From an uncultured Bacteroides sp. (lineage in GTDB: Bacteria; Bacteroidota; Bacteroidia; Bacteroidales; Bacteroidaceae): DNA of 64,000 bases. Below the pieces are notes generated by a model, which did no database searches, was not told where the DNA came from, and worked only from the letters and a program-made list of their open reading frames with translations. The DNA lies in NCBI RefSeq assembly GCF_963666545.1, contig NZ_OY762899.1, positions 2,294,001-2,358,000 on the forward strand, written 5' to 3'. Positions 9,088 to 18,190 of the stretch are shown here, piece by piece; the stretch's first letter is position 1, and each line of letters opens with the position of its first letter. Position numbers and translations under genes: made by a program.

Positions 9088-9835
9088 CCATTTAACTCCC
9101 AAATTTTCCGTTATTACCGTTACCTACAATGCCGGGAAAGTACTGGAAGATACCATACTTAGTGTTATTTCGCAGACTTACCATCATGTGGAATACATCA
9201 TTATTGACGGTGGTTCAAAAGACAACACGCTTTCATTGGTTGACAAGTACCGGACGAACATCCATGTGTTTATGAGTGAGCCGGACAAAGGATTGTACGA
9301 TGCAATGAACAAAGGGATGGCTCTCGCTACGGGAGATTATATCTGTTTTTTGAATGCAGGAGATAGCTTTCACGAAGATGATACCCTTCAACAGATTGTG
9401 CATTCTATGATTGAGAGCGCCCAACTGCCCGATGTCATGTACGGTGAGACAGCATTGGTGGACAGTCATCGGCACTTTGTTCGCATGCGTCGCCTTGCTA
9501 CCCCCGAAGTTCTTACTTGGAAAAGCTTTAAGAAAGGCATGCTTGTTTGCCATCAAGCCTTCATTGCCAAACGCACCCTTTCAGAACCCTACGATCTACA
9601 GTATCGTTTTTCCGCCGATTTCGATTGGTGCATTCGGGTGATGAAGAAGGCACATACACTACACAACACTCACCTCGTCCTCATAGATTATCTGGACGAA
9701 GGAATGACCACTCAGAACAGAAAAGCCTCGCTGAAAGAGAGATTCCATATCATGGCAAAGCACTACGGATTTATCAGTACTGTTGCCCACCATGCATGGT
9801 TTATACTTCGTCTATTTGCAAAGCCGGGACAATAA
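9080..9835 (+). CDS. Glycosyltransferase family 2
   Basis: The 251-residue GT-A protein has FSVITVTYNAGKVLEDTIL at the N-terminus, IDGGSKDNT, and DYICFLNAGDSF in the DXD-equivalent position, as in WcaA-like GT2 enzymes of capsule and LPS loci. It is cotranscribed with the preceding GT4 gene. Its 3' end overlaps the convergent sirtuin gene by 24 bases, so the two transcripts would be antisense there. Confidence 0.85.
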   Translation: MHNHLTPKFSVITVTYNAGKVLEDTILSVISQTYHHVEYIIIDGGSKDNTLSLVDKYRTNIHVFMSEPDKGLYDAMNKGMALATGDYICFLNAGDSFHEDDTLQQIVHSMIESAQLPDVMYGETALVDSHRHFVRMRRLATPEVLTWKSFKKGMLVCHQAFIAKRTLSEPYDLQYRFSADFDWCIRVMKKAHTLHNTHLVLIDYLDEGMTTQNRKASLKERFHIMAKHYGFISTVAHHAWFILRLFAKPGQ

Positions 9836-10510
9836 TTCAGCCATCCCTTCCGAAGCCCCTTTTTGAATCACGTGAATGCTACGGGAGCTGTTCACTTGTA
9901 CCTCTTTGGGGTCAATGAGATAAACCTCCGCACCACGAGGTACATAGTTGAGCAATCCGGCAGCCGGATACACATTCATCGAAGTACCTATAATAACAAA
10001 TATATCTGCGTTTTCCACATAACGCATCGCAGTTTCTATCTCCGGAACCGCTTCGCCAAACCAGACAATGAACGGACGAAGTTGCGAGCCATCACCTGCA
10101 AGGTCGCCCATCTTTACCTCATACTCTTCCGGTTTCAATTCTTTAACATAATTCTTCTTGTTAGGATTATAGCTGGAACAGACCTTTGTTAGCTCTCCGT
10201 GCAGATGAATAACATGGCTACTCCCCGCCCTTTCATGCAAGTTATCCACATTTTGTGTAATGACTACTACATTAAAATATTTTTCCATCTCAGCTAAAAG
10301 TTCATGCCCACGATTCGGCTTTACCTCTAACAACTGCTTACGTCGCTCATTATAAAAACGAATCACTAACCCCGGATCACGTTGATATCCCTCAGGCGTA
10401 GCAACCTGCTCTACGGGATATTTATCCCACAAGCCACCTGCATCCCTAAATGTAGTGATGCCACTCTCCGCACTCATGCCCGCACCGGACAATATAACTA
10501 AATTTTTCAT
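9812..10510 (-). CDS. cobB: SIR2-family NAD-dependent protein deacylase, zinc-ligand-poor
   Basis: The sirtuin core is clear: LSGAGMSAESGITTFRDAGG (NAD site), TQNVDNLHERAG, catalytic His in VIHLHGEL, and FVIIGTSMNVYPA. FYNERR supplies the YxxR pair that in SIRT5/CobB favours succinyl- or malonyl-lysine. The usual four zinc cysteines are missing: only one Cys (KVCSSY) lies in that region. The frame stays open to 10603, but a -7 box at 10550-10557 lies inside the extension, so MKNLVILSG at 10510 is taken as the start, giving 232 residues. Confidence 0.85.
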   Translation of the reverse strand: MKNLVILSGAGMSAESGITTFRDAGGLWDKYPVEQVATPEGYQRDPGLVIRFYNERRKQLLEVKPNRGHELLAEMEKYFNVVVITQNVDNLHERAGSSHVIHLHGELTKVCSSYNPNKKNYVKELKPEEYEVKMGDLAGDGSQLRPFIVWFGEAVPEIETAMRYVENADIFVIIGTSMNVYPAAGLLNYVPRGAEVYLIDPKEVQVNSSRSIHVIQKGASEGMAELLSRLCK

Positions 10511-10549
10511 AACAATCTCCTGTTTAATTACAAATGACCATTCACAGAA

Positions 10550-10557
10550 CAAATGTA
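10550..10557 (-). promoter_or_regulatory. -7 box for sirtuin gene
   Basis: The minus strand reads TACATTTG, matching TAnnTTTG, about 40 bases upstream of the chosen start. It supports the shorter protein. Confidence 0.5.
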
Positions 10558-10697
10558 GGAAGAATTTGCCAACAACGTTCACGTAAAAGATGCTATATTC
10601 CATTCAAACGAAAAAGGCATAAAAAGGAAGCGTTTGGAAACTATGTGTAATAAGAAAAATTAAATACTTAAAAGAAGATTCATTCAAATAAAACACT

Positions 10698-10705
10698 TAC
10701 TTTTG
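10698..10705 (+). promoter_or_regulatory. -7 box for FKBP operon
   Basis: TACTTTTG followed by CC matches the consensus 71 bases before the first FKBP gene. The leader contains a small GGCTGA/TCAGCC hairpin and no recognisable riboswitch. Confidence 0.6.
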
Positions 10706-10776
10706 CCTTTCATTAATTTGCAAGTGGCTGAGAGTAAACGTCAAACCAAATCTTTCAGCCTTCAACAAAAAGATTT

Positions 10777-11361
10777 ATGGATAAATTTAGCTATGCAATT
10801 GGCTTGGGAATAGGCCAAAATTTGTTAGGAATGGGTGCTAACAGCATCTCAGTAGAAGACTTCGCTCAAGCAATCAAAGATGTCTTGGATGGAAACCAGA
10901 CAGCAATCAGCCACAACGAAGCACGCGAAATAGTCAATGAATATTTCGCCAAACTAGAAGAAGAAATGAGTGCTTCCAGCGTTGAACAAGGTAAAGCTTT
11001 TCTTGAAGAAAACAAGAAAAGAGCCAACGTAAAGACCCTTCCAAGCGGACTACAATATGAGGTAATCACAGAAGGAACAGGAAAATTGGCTCAGGCAACT
11101 GATCAGGTTAAGTGTCATTACGAAGGAACATTGATTGACGGAACACTATTCGACAGCTCAGTGAAGCGTGGTCAACCTGCGGTGTTTGGTGTTAACCAAG
11201 TAATCCCCGGATGGGTTGAAGCCCTACAACTGATGCCCGAAGGTTCTAAATGGAAACTATACATTCCTTCAGACCTAGGCTATGGTGCACAAGGAGCAGG
11301 TGAAATGATCCCTCCTCACAGCACACTTGTTTTCGAAGTTGAATTAATTCAAGTACTATAA
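10777..11361 (+). CDS. FKBP-type peptidyl-prolyl cis-trans isomerase, cytoplasmic
   Basis: The 194-residue protein has an FkpA-type N-terminal dimerisation/helical part (about residues 1-85) and a C-terminal FKBP domain with the pattern VKCHYEGTLIDGTLFDSS, VIPGWVEAL and LVFEVELI. It lacks a signal peptide, so it should act in the cytoplasm on prolyl bonds during folding. It forms an operon with the lipoprotein paralogue 24 bases downstream, and the two C-terminal domains are clearly similar, suggesting tandem duplication with different targeting. Confidence 0.88.
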   Translation: MDKFSYAIGLGIGQNLLGMGANSISVEDFAQAIKDVLDGNQTAISHNEAREIVNEYFAKLEEEMSASSVEQGKAFLEENKKRANVKTLPSGLQYEVITEGTGKLAQATDQVKCHYEGTLIDGTLFDSSVKRGQPAVFGVNQVIPGWVEALQLMPEGSKWKLYIPSDLGYGAQGAGEMIPPHSTLVFEVELIQVL

Positions 11362-11384
11362 CAACAAAAAAAACTAAAAGTAAA

Positions 11385-12251
11385 ATGAAAAAAGTCAGTA
11401 TTTTTATGGCTATTGCTGCAGCAGCTAGTCTTGCTTCTTGCACAGCTCAAAGCCCAAAAGCAAATTTAAAAACAGACATCGACTCTTTGTCTTATTCACT
11501 GGGTATGTCTCAAACGCAAGGATTGAAAGATTATTTGGTAGGCAGAATGGATGTAGACACTGCATACATGGATGAGTTTATCAAAGGTTTGAACGAAGGT
11601 GCAGGCAAAACAAGCAAAAAAGATATCGCTTACCTTGCTGGTCTACAGATCGGCCAACAAATCAGCAACCAAATGATGAAAGGTATCAACCACGAATTGT
11701 TTGGCGCAGACTCAACCAAAACAATCAGCAAAGATAACTTCCTTGCAGGATTTGTTGCCGGAACACTTCAAAAGAAAGGCTTGATGACTATGGAGCAAGC
11801 ACAACAATTCACTCAAACAAGAATGGAAGCGATTAAAGCTAAAGCTATGGAATCTAAATATGCTGACAACAAAGCTGCCGGCGATAAATTCCTTGCTGCA
11901 AACAAAACAAAAGCAGGCGTCGTTACAACTCCAAGCGGATTACAATACAAAGTTATCACTAAAGGAACAGGTGCTATCCCTGCTGACACTTGCAAAGTGA
12001 AAGTAAACTATAAAGGTACTTTGATTGACGGAACAGAATTCGATAGCTCTTACAAACGTAACGAGCCTACAACTTTCCGTGCTAACCAAGTTATCAAAGG
12101 ATGGACAGAAGCTTTAACAATGATGCCTGTAGGTTCTAAGTGGGAAATTTATATTCCTCAAGAATTGGCTTATGGCTCAAGAGAATCAGGACAAATCAAA
12201 CCTTTCTCTGCATTGATCTTTGAAGTTGAACTATTGAGTATTGAGAAATAA
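11385..12251 (+). CDS. FKBP-type peptidyl-prolyl isomerase, lipoprotein
   Basis: The 288-residue protein has a lipoprotein signal (MKKVSIFMAIAAAASLASC, Cys 19) and so is a periplasm-facing lipoprotein. The N-terminal FkpA-like region (residues 30-160) precedes an FKBP domain with VKVNYKGTLIDGTEFDSS and VIKGWTEAL. It is the second gene of the operon and ends at a strong intrinsic terminator. It is expected to help fold exported or outer-membrane proteins; clients are unknown. Confidence 0.88.
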   Translation: MKKVSIFMAIAAAASLASCTAQSPKANLKTDIDSLSYSLGMSQTQGLKDYLVGRMDVDTAYMDEFIKGLNEGAGKTSKKDIAYLAGLQIGQQISNQMMKGINHELFGADSTKTISKDNFLAGFVAGTLQKKGLMTMEQAQQFTQTRMEAIKAKAMESKYADNKAAGDKFLAANKTKAGVVTTPSGLQYKVITKGTGAIPADTCKVKVNYKGTLIDGTEFDSSYKRNEPTTFRANQVIKGWTEALTMMPVGSKWEIYIPQELAYGSRESGQIKPFSALIFEVELLSIEK

Positions 12252-12276
12252 CGAGATAGACTTACATCTTACTTAT

Positions 12277-12317
12277 AAAATAGATGCAAAAACGTTGTTT
12301 TTGCATCTATTTTTTTT
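12277..12317 (+). terminator. Intrinsic terminator after FKBP operon
   Basis: A perfect 17-bp stem (left arm 12277-12293, right arm 12297-12313) with a 3-base loop runs into a T tract. Confidence 0.9.
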
Positions 12318-12400
12318 GTTAATTAGAATTCAAAATAAATAAAAGTATAGTAGAAAACCGTTTTTTCTATCTTTTACATATAAGAATAAAAATAAATATC

Positions 12401-12408
12401 TATATTTG
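12401..12408 (+). promoter_or_regulatory. -7 box for Lrp-type regulator
   Basis: TATATTTG followed by C is an exact TAnnTTTG match 40 bases upstream of the start codon. Confidence 0.6.
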
Positions 12409-12448
12409 CTTACTATTTGATAAGAACAGATATTAAAATTCATTTATT

Positions 12449-12913
12449 ATGGAGAAAATAGACAACCTTGACAGGCAAATTCTGGAAATAATTTCTCAGA
12501 ACGCCCGTATTCCTTTTAAAGATGTAGCTGCTGAATGTGGCGTTTCGAGGGCTGCCATTCACCAACGCGTACAAAGACTCATCGACTTGGGAGTAATTGT
12601 TGGCTCAGGCTACCATGTCAACCCTAAATCGCTTGGATACAGAACCTGCACCTACGTAGGTATCAAACTGGAAAAGGGCTCTATGTATAAAACTGTAGTA
12701 GCCGAACTACAAAAGATTCCCGAAATAGTTGAATGTCATTTCACGACAGGTCCTTACACTATGTTGACCAAAGTTTATGCTTGTGACAATGAACACCTGA
12801 TGGAGTTGCTGAATAACAGAATGCAAGAAATTCCGGGCGTTACAGCTACTGAAACACTCATTTCTTTAGAGCAAAGCATCAAAAAAGAAATTCCTATCCG
12901 CATAGATAAATAA
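12449..12913 (+). CDS. Lrp/AsnC-family transcriptional regulator
   Basis: The 154-residue protein has an N-terminal winged helix-turn-helix (IDNLDRQILEIISQNARIPF, then AAECGVSRAAIHQRVQRLI) and a C-terminal RAM ligand-binding domain (about residues 65-145). The family forms octamers that sense amino acids. It stands alone between a terminator and the tRNA gene; the regulon cannot be inferred from position. Confidence 0.9.
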   Translation: MEKIDNLDRQILEIISQNARIPFKDVAAECGVSRAAIHQRVQRLIDLGVIVGSGYHVNPKSLGYRTCTYVGIKLEKGSMYKTVVAELQKIPEIVECHFTTGPYTMLTKVYACDNEHLMELLNNRMQEIPGVTATETLISLEQSIKKEIPIRIDK

Positions 12914-13010
12914 TCGGAGGTATTCGCTAAACCCGAGACGTACCTATAAATTTTGAGCCATAAGTAGGAACTTACTTCTCACTTCTCTTGCATATTTCGG
13001 CAAAATACAT

Positions 13011-13018
13011 TAGTTTTG
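13011..13018 (+). promoter_or_regulatory. -7 box for tRNA gene
   Basis: TAGTTTTG followed by C lies 30 bases before the tRNA 5' end. Confidence 0.5.
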
Positions 13019-13048
13019 CACCACAATTCAAGAGAATTGGAAAGATGC

Positions 13049-13122
13049 GGGCTTTTAGCTCAGTTGGTTAGAGCAACAGACTCATAATCTGGAGGTCCTA
13101 GGTTCAAGCCCTAGATGGCCCA
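13049..13122 (+). tRNA. tRNA with CAU anticodon (Met elongator, or Ile2)
   Basis: The cloverleaf folds by eye: acceptor 13049-13055 with 13115-13121, D arm GCTC/GAGC, anticodon loop CTCATAA at 13081-13087 giving CAU, and a perfect T stem CTAGG/CCTAG. There is a T-T mismatch at acceptor position 6-67 and an A-G at 27-43. CCA is not fully encoded (ACCG follows). A CAU anticodon fits elongator Met, but a lysidine-modified Ile2 cannot be excluded by eye. Confidence 0.88.
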
Positions 13123-13132
13123 CCGCAATCTT

Positions 13133-13168
13133 AAAAAGCCGCTACGAAGCAAATCGTAACGGCTTTTT
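13133..13168 (+). terminator. Intrinsic terminator after tRNA
   Basis: AAAAAGCCG-C-TACGA pairs with TCGTAACGGCTTTTT with one mismatch, ending in a T run. Confidence 0.8.
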
Positions 13169-13338
13169 CATTTTCTTTCCTCACTCTCACTTCTTAAAAA
13201 AGTGGAGACAACCTTCATTCTTGAGGAAATAGTTGCTACTTTTATCGGCATCAACGGCATCGAATGCATGCTTAGAAGTGTCTATGTTTTAAAGACACCT
13301 CAAAGGTGTGATCGTAAAATCTAAAAGACCTTATTTAT

Positions 13339-14097
13339 ATGGAAGGAAGAAATCGTATTTTCTTATATATACTGACTGCGCTATTCATAGTGGCATTTCA
13401 AAGGAGCACGCCTCTAAGAGGTGCAGAAGCCTCTAACACCGCTACAATGAAGAGTACACAAAAGACTGTGACTAAAGCTAAACAGAAAAAAAGCAAAACA
13501 GCTCTTTATTTTGATTCCATAGGATTGGTCAACATTGCCGAAGCAGATAGTTCCATTGCCGTGCATCTGATGTATGCATCAGCCAATAACTTCACAGGAC
13601 AAGTGCTTTATGCTGATCTGAAGGAAGCTTACTTGCATCGGGATGCAGCAAAAGCCCTCCTCTCTGCCCAGAAAATTTTAAAAAGAATTCATCCAAAATA
13701 TAGCCTCATCATCTATGATGCTGTAAGACCAATGTCTGTTCAGCAAAAGATGTGGGATGCGGTTAAAGGTACTTCGCGTAACATCTATGTCTCTAATCCG
13801 GCTAACGGAGGAGGATTACACAATTATGGAGTGGCGGTAGACATCAGCATTATCGACTCTCTCGGCAATCCACTGCCAATGGGTACAGAAGTAGATCATC
13901 TTGGCATTGAAGCGCACATTGCCAATGAAGCTCAACTAGTAGCTACCGGAAAGATGACTCGAAAAGAACAAGAGAACCGTCGGCTACTGAGACTAGTAAT
14001 GAAAAAAGCGGGCTTTCGCATTCTGCCTACGGAATGGTGGCACTTCAACCTATGTAGCCGTAGCGTGGCTAAACAGAAGTACAAACTAATACAATAG
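13339..14097 (+). CDS. M15-family D-Ala-D-Ala dipeptidase-like protein (VanX type)
   Basis: The 252-residue protein starts with a membrane/signal segment (FLYILTALFIVAFQ) and carries the zinc motifs of M15D peptidases: YDAVRP, LHNYGVAVDISI (HxxxxxxD) and EWWHFN. The family hydrolyses D-Ala-D-Ala or related peptidoglycan dipeptides in the periplasm. No van-type genes are nearby, so a role in wall recycling is more likely than vancomycin resistance. The methyltransferase gene follows after 7 bases, suggesting cotranscription. Confidence 0.83.
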   Translation: MEGRNRIFLYILTALFIVAFQRSTPLRGAEASNTATMKSTQKTVTKAKQKKSKTALYFDSIGLVNIAEADSSIAVHLMYASANNFTGQVLYADLKEAYLHRDAAKALLSAQKILKRIHPKYSLIIYDAVRPMSVQQKMWDAVKGTSRNIYVSNPANGGGLHNYGVAVDISIIDSLGNPLPMGTEVDHLGIEAHIANEAQLVATGKMTRKEQENRRLLRLVMKKAGFRILPTEWWHFNLCSRSVAKQKYKLIQ

Positions 14098-14104
14098 AAC
14101 TAGG

Positions 14105-15283
14105 ATGAAGCTTAATAACGAGACACTTCAATTCATACAAACGCATCAGCATGATAATGTACGTGCTCTGGCTCTACAAGCGGCACGGTTCCCTTTAGTG
14201 GATATGTCTCTGGCGCTTACTCAAATAGCAGGATTGCAGATTGCTGCTGAAAAGATTCCGACCTGGTATGCTACAGAGGGTGTACTTTATCCGAAGCACC
14301 TTTCGCTGGAGCAGTGTTCTTCGGAAATGACTGCAAGATATAAAGCTTCACTCATACAAGGGGATACGTTGGCGGACTTGACTGGCGGTTTTGGCGTCGA
14401 CTGTGCCTTCTTATCAACCAAATTCAGACAGGTTACTTATGTGGAACAGCAGGAAGAGCTCTGCCGGTTGGCCGCTCACAACTTCCAAACCCTAAAACTT
14501 CACCACATAAAGGTTGAGAACTGTGACGGGGTAGAGTATTTACACCAAATGCTTCCGGTGGATTGTCTCTTTATTGATCCGGCACGACGGAATGAACAGG
14601 GAGGAAAGACGATTGCCATTGCCGACTGTACACCTGATGTAGCCGAGCTGCAAAAATTACTTCTGAACAAAAGCCGAACGGTTATGGTGAAACTCTCTCC
14701 TATGCTCGACCTCTCTTTGGCTTTACATGACATACCTTGCACAAAAGAGGTGCATATTGTTTCGGTGAACAATGAATGCAAAGAACTACTTTTAATCCTG
14801 AGTGAGAAATCGAACCAACAAACGCCCATTCATTGCATAAACCTGACTAACGAGACGAAACAATCTTTTTGTTTCACCCGTGAACAAGAACAAAAAGCCG
14901 TTTGCACGTATGCCGACATGCTTGAGACCTATCTATATGAACCCAATGCTTCTCTACTCAAAGCCGGTGCTTTCAAAAGTATCTCCGATATATATAAGGT
15001 AAAGAAACTCCATCCAAACAGTCATCTCTATACTTCCGACAAACTGATTGCAGACTTCCCCGGACGTGCTTTCCGCATCATAGATACGTGCTCCTTCAAC
15101 AAAAATGAAATAAAGAAATCATTGGAAGGGGTAAAGAAAGCCAATATCAGCGTACGTAACTTTCCGGCATCAGTGGCCGAGCTGCGAAAACGCACCAAAT
15201 TAGGAGATGGAGGAGAGGTTTATTTGTTCGCTACTACATTAAATAATGAAAAGAAAATATTAGTGAAATGTCTGAAAGAATAA
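14105..15283 (+). CDS. Class I SAM-dependent methyltransferase with THUMP-like domain
   Basis: In this 392-residue protein DLTGGFGVDCAFLS (about residues 92-105) is the SAM-binding glycine motif, and LFIDPARRNE resembles the catalytic (D/N)PPx-type region with unusual residues. The C-terminal third matches the THUMP-like extension often annotated in Bacteroidetes. It is probably an RNA methyltransferase, but substrate and site are not known. It follows the M15 gene closely. Confidence 0.75.
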   Translation: MKLNNETLQFIQTHQHDNVRALALQAARFPLVDMSLALTQIAGLQIAAEKIPTWYATEGVLYPKHLSLEQCSSEMTARYKASLIQGDTLADLTGGFGVDCAFLSTKFRQVTYVEQQEELCRLAAHNFQTLKLHHIKVENCDGVEYLHQMLPVDCLFIDPARRNEQGGKTIAIADCTPDVAELQKLLLNKSRTVMVKLSPMLDLSLALHDIPCTKEVHIVSVNNECKELLLILSEKSNQQTPIHCINLTNETKQSFCFTREQEQKAVCTYADMLETYLYEPNASLLKAGAFKSISDIYKVKKLHPNSHLYTSDKLIADFPGRAFRIIDTCSFNKNEIKKSLEGVKKANISVRNFPASVAELRKRTKLGDGGEVYLFATTLNNEKKILVKCLKE

Positions 15284-15357
15284 CGCCGTAACACGATTGT
15301 ATCATATTTGTCACGCAACGTTAGTTTGTTTGTAAAACCGCCGCAACTCCAAGCGAC

Positions 15358-15365
15358 TACTTTTG
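15358..15365 (+). promoter_or_regulatory. -7 box for TonB receptor/phosphoesterase pair
   Basis: TACTTTTG followed by C matches the consensus. TTTG motifs at 15325-15332 lie at a slightly long distance. Confidence 0.6.
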
Positions 15366-15393
15366 CTATAAATTATTAACGCACGATAAAAAT

Positions 15394-18177
15394 ATGAAAC
15401 GAATAGTCAGACTAGTATCATTCATCCTCTTATTTTCGAGCATGACCAACATCTCTTTTGCAGATGAAAAGGTAAATGTCAACGCTAACAAGCAGGGAAC
15501 CGTTCGAGGTCGTATCGTAGATACTTCAAAGCAATTTTTGCCGGGAGCGTCTATCTATATCGACAAACTACACACGGGAGTAACCAGCGACATTAACGGA
15601 TTCTATACTTTCTCAAACCTAAATCCGGGCACATATACCGTTAAGGTGAGCTATGTAGGTTACGATCCCGTAATAATGAGCATCACTATCCCTGAAGGAA
15701 AAACCTTGGAAAAAGACGTGGTACTTAATGAAGGCGTAGAACTACAGGAAGTGGTAGTAGGTGGCTCATTGCAAGGGCAAAACCGTGCCATCAACGTGCA
15801 AAAAAGTAACCTCGGCATCACGAATATTGTTTCAGCCAATCAAGTAGGAAAATTTCCGGACTCTAATATAGGTGATGCCCTCAAACGTATATCAGGTATC
15901 AACGTACAATATGATCAGGGCGAAGCGCGTTTCGGACAAGTGCGCGGCACATCAGCCGATCTAAGCTCTGTTACCATCAACGGAAATCGTGTTCCTTCGG
16001 CAGAAGGTGACACACGTAACGTTCAGTTAGACCTTATTCCAGCTGACATGGTACAGACCATCGAAGTAAACAAAGTAATTACTCCGGATATGGAAGCCGA
16101 TGCCATTGGCGGTTCCATCAATCTGGTAACCAAAAATTCACCCTACAAACGCATCCTTACAGCAACCGCAGGTTCGGGTTGGAACTGGGTAAGCGATAAA
16201 GCACAGTTGAATTTGGGCTTTACTTACGGCAATAAATTCTTTAACGATAAATTGGGTATCATCCTTTCAACTTCTTATCAAAATGCTCCTTCCGGATCGG
16301 ACAATACCGAGTTCTTGTGGAAGAAAACTGATGCAGGAGAATTGTATCTGACCGACTATCAGGTTAGACAATATTACGTAACGCGCGAACGTCAGAGTTA
16401 CTCTGCCGCACTTAATTGGGATGTGAGTGCCAATCACAAATTTTTCTTCAAAGGCATATTCAACAACCGTAACGACTGGGAAAATCGCTATCGAATGACG
16501 CTAAAAGATCTCAATAAAAAGAGCGTTGATAATACGGCAGACGTACGCATACAAACAAAAGCCGGCACACCGGATAACAAAAATGCACGTTTAGAACGCC
16601 AACGCACCATGGACTTCACACTGGGAGGCGAGCATCTATTTGGTAAACTAAGCATGGATTGGAATGCATCTTACGCTAAGGCAAGCGAAGAAAGGCCCAA
16701 CGAACGCTACATCGATTATGTACTGAAGAAACAGAAATTCACGCCAGACTTAAGCGATGAGCGCAAACCTTTCTACGCTCCCCAAAGTGGATATAGCACA
16801 ACGCTAAGCGACAAATTCAGCTTGAAAGAACTAACCGAAGAGCAAGAAGATATTCAGGAAAAAGATTTTAAATTCTCTTTGAATTTCGAGTTGCCTATGA
16901 GCAAAGGAAAATACAGCAACAAACTGAAATTCGGAGGAAAGATAGTCGACAAGAATAAAGATAAGGTGAAAGACTATTACGAATATACTCCGCTGGATAA
17001 AGACGGGTTCAATAGCAGCAGTTTGAATAACACGGTTGCTCAAAACCGTGACGGATTTATGGCAGGAGATAAATATAAAGCAGGAAGCTTTATCAGCAAA
17101 GAATATGTAGGCGGACTCGATCTGAACAACAGTTCTCTTTTCAAAAAAGAACAAAGCCAAGAAGAAATAGCCGCAAGCTACGAAGCACAAGAAACGGTGG
17201 AAGCAGGTTATTTTCGCTTTGACCAAAACTTCGGAAAGAAATGGGCACTCATGGCAGGACTTAGATTAGAGAACACCCGATTGAAATATACAGGACGTGA
17301 CTATGATGCCAAAGAAGATGTAACGGCCAAAACGCCTAAAGCAAAAGATAGTTATCTAAATATATTACCTTCATTATTGATGAAATATAGTGCCGGCGAA
17401 GACCTCAAGATCCGTGCATCATTTACCAATACCATCTCACGCCCTAAATACTCTGCATTGGTTCCTAATGTAAACATCAATAAGGATAACGAAATAACAA
17501 TGGGTAATCCAAATCTGAAACCGACCATCTCTTACAATCTCGACCTAAGCGCCGATTACTACTTTAAGAGCATTGGTCTGGCTACCGCAGGTGTGTTTTA
17601 CAAAAGAATAAACGACTTCATCGTAGACCAAACCCTGAACGACTATGAGTATAACGGAACGACATACACTAAGTTTTCTCAACCTAAGAATGCCGGAAAT
17701 GCCAATTTACTAGGAGTGGAACTTGGTTTTCAACGCGACTTTGGCTTCATTGCTCCTGCTTTGAAAAGTTTCGGATTCTATGGTAACTACACCTATACAT
17801 ATACCCGCGTAAACGACTTCAACTTCGAGGGACGCGAGAATGAAAAAGGATTAAGACTACCGGGATCTCCCGAACATACCGCTAATGCATCACTTTACTA
17901 TGAGCGCAAAGGTCTTAACGTTCGTTTATCATACAATCATGCCTCTTCATTCATCGACGAAATGGGTACAGAGAAATTTTACGACCGCTACTATGATGCT
18001 GTCAACTACATGGACGTGAATGCAAGCTACACCTTTGCCAAAAGCTACACCTTCTATGCTGAGGCGAACAATTTGCTCAACCAACCGTTACGTTACTATC
18101 AGGGAACAAAAGATCGCACCGCACAGGTAGAATATTACGGTATAAAAGTAAATGCCGGATTTAAAATTAACTTCTAA
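15394..18177 (+). CDS. TonB-dependent outer-membrane receptor
   Basis: The 927-residue protein has a signal peptide (ending near SFADEK), a carboxypeptidase-regulatory-like domain at about residues 35-120 (RGRIVDTSKQFLPGASIYID), a plug domain (about 130-245) with NVQLDLIPADMVQTIEV and GGSINLVTK, and a TonB-type beta-barrel ending in aromatic NAGFKINF. It probably imports a phosphorylated substrate, because a secreted calcineurin-like phosphoesterase is encoded 13 bases downstream. No SusD partner is present. Confidence 0.9.
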   Translation: MKRIVRLVSFILLFSSMTNISFADEKVNVNANKQGTVRGRIVDTSKQFLPGASIYIDKLHTGVTSDINGFYTFSNLNPGTYTVKVSYVGYDPVIMSITIPEGKTLEKDVVLNEGVELQEVVVGGSLQGQNRAINVQKSNLGITNIVSANQVGKFPDSNIGDALKRISGINVQYDQGEARFGQVRGTSADLSSVTINGNRVPSAEGDTRNVQLDLIPADMVQTIEVNKVITPDMEADAIGGSINLVTKNSPYKRILTATAGSGWNWVSDKAQLNLGFTYGNKFFNDKLGIILSTSYQNAPSGSDNTEFLWKKTDAGELYLTDYQVRQYYVTRERQSYSAALNWDVSANHKFFFKGIFNNRNDWENRYRMTLKDLNKKSVDNTADVRIQTKAGTPDNKNARLERQRTMDFTLGGEHLFGKLSMDWNASYAKASEERPNERYIDYVLKKQKFTPDLSDERKPFYAPQSGYSTTLSDKFSLKELTEEQEDIQEKDFKFSLNFELPMSKGKYSNKLKFGGKIVDKNKDKVKDYYEYTPLDKDGFNSSSLNNTVAQNRDGFMAGDKYKAGSFISKEYVGGLDLNNSSLFKKEQSQEEIAASYEAQETVEAGYFRFDQNFGKKWALMAGLRLENTRLKYTGRDYDAKEDVTAKTPKAKDSYLNILPSLLMKYSAGEDLKIRASFTNTISRPKYSALVPNVNINKDNEITMGNPNLKPTISYNLDLSADYYFKSIGLATAGVFYKRINDFIVDQTLNDYEYNGTTYTKFSQPKNAGNANLLGVELGFQRDFGFIAPALKSFGFYGNYTYTYTRVNDFNFEGRENEKGLRLPGSPEHTANASLYYERKGLNVRLSYNHASSFIDEMGTEKFYDRYYDAVNYMDVNASYTFAKSYTFYAEANNLLNQPLRYYQGTKDRTAQVEYYGIKVNAGFKINF

Positions 18178-18190
18178 CTAAAACGAAAAT

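Noticed and set aside
9547-9918. 123-codon frame inside the GT2 gene
   Set aside because: It overlaps a well-supported glycosyltransferase in another frame and has biased composition without motifs.
10706-10776. Possible TPP riboswitch because the FKBP leader contains GGCTGAGAG
   Set aside because: The leader is only about 70 bases, lacks the other conserved thi-box segments, and the gene is not thiamine-related.
13049-13122. tRNA as integration site of the island
   Set aside because: The island lies 8 kb away and no duplicated tRNA 3' end was seen at its borders.
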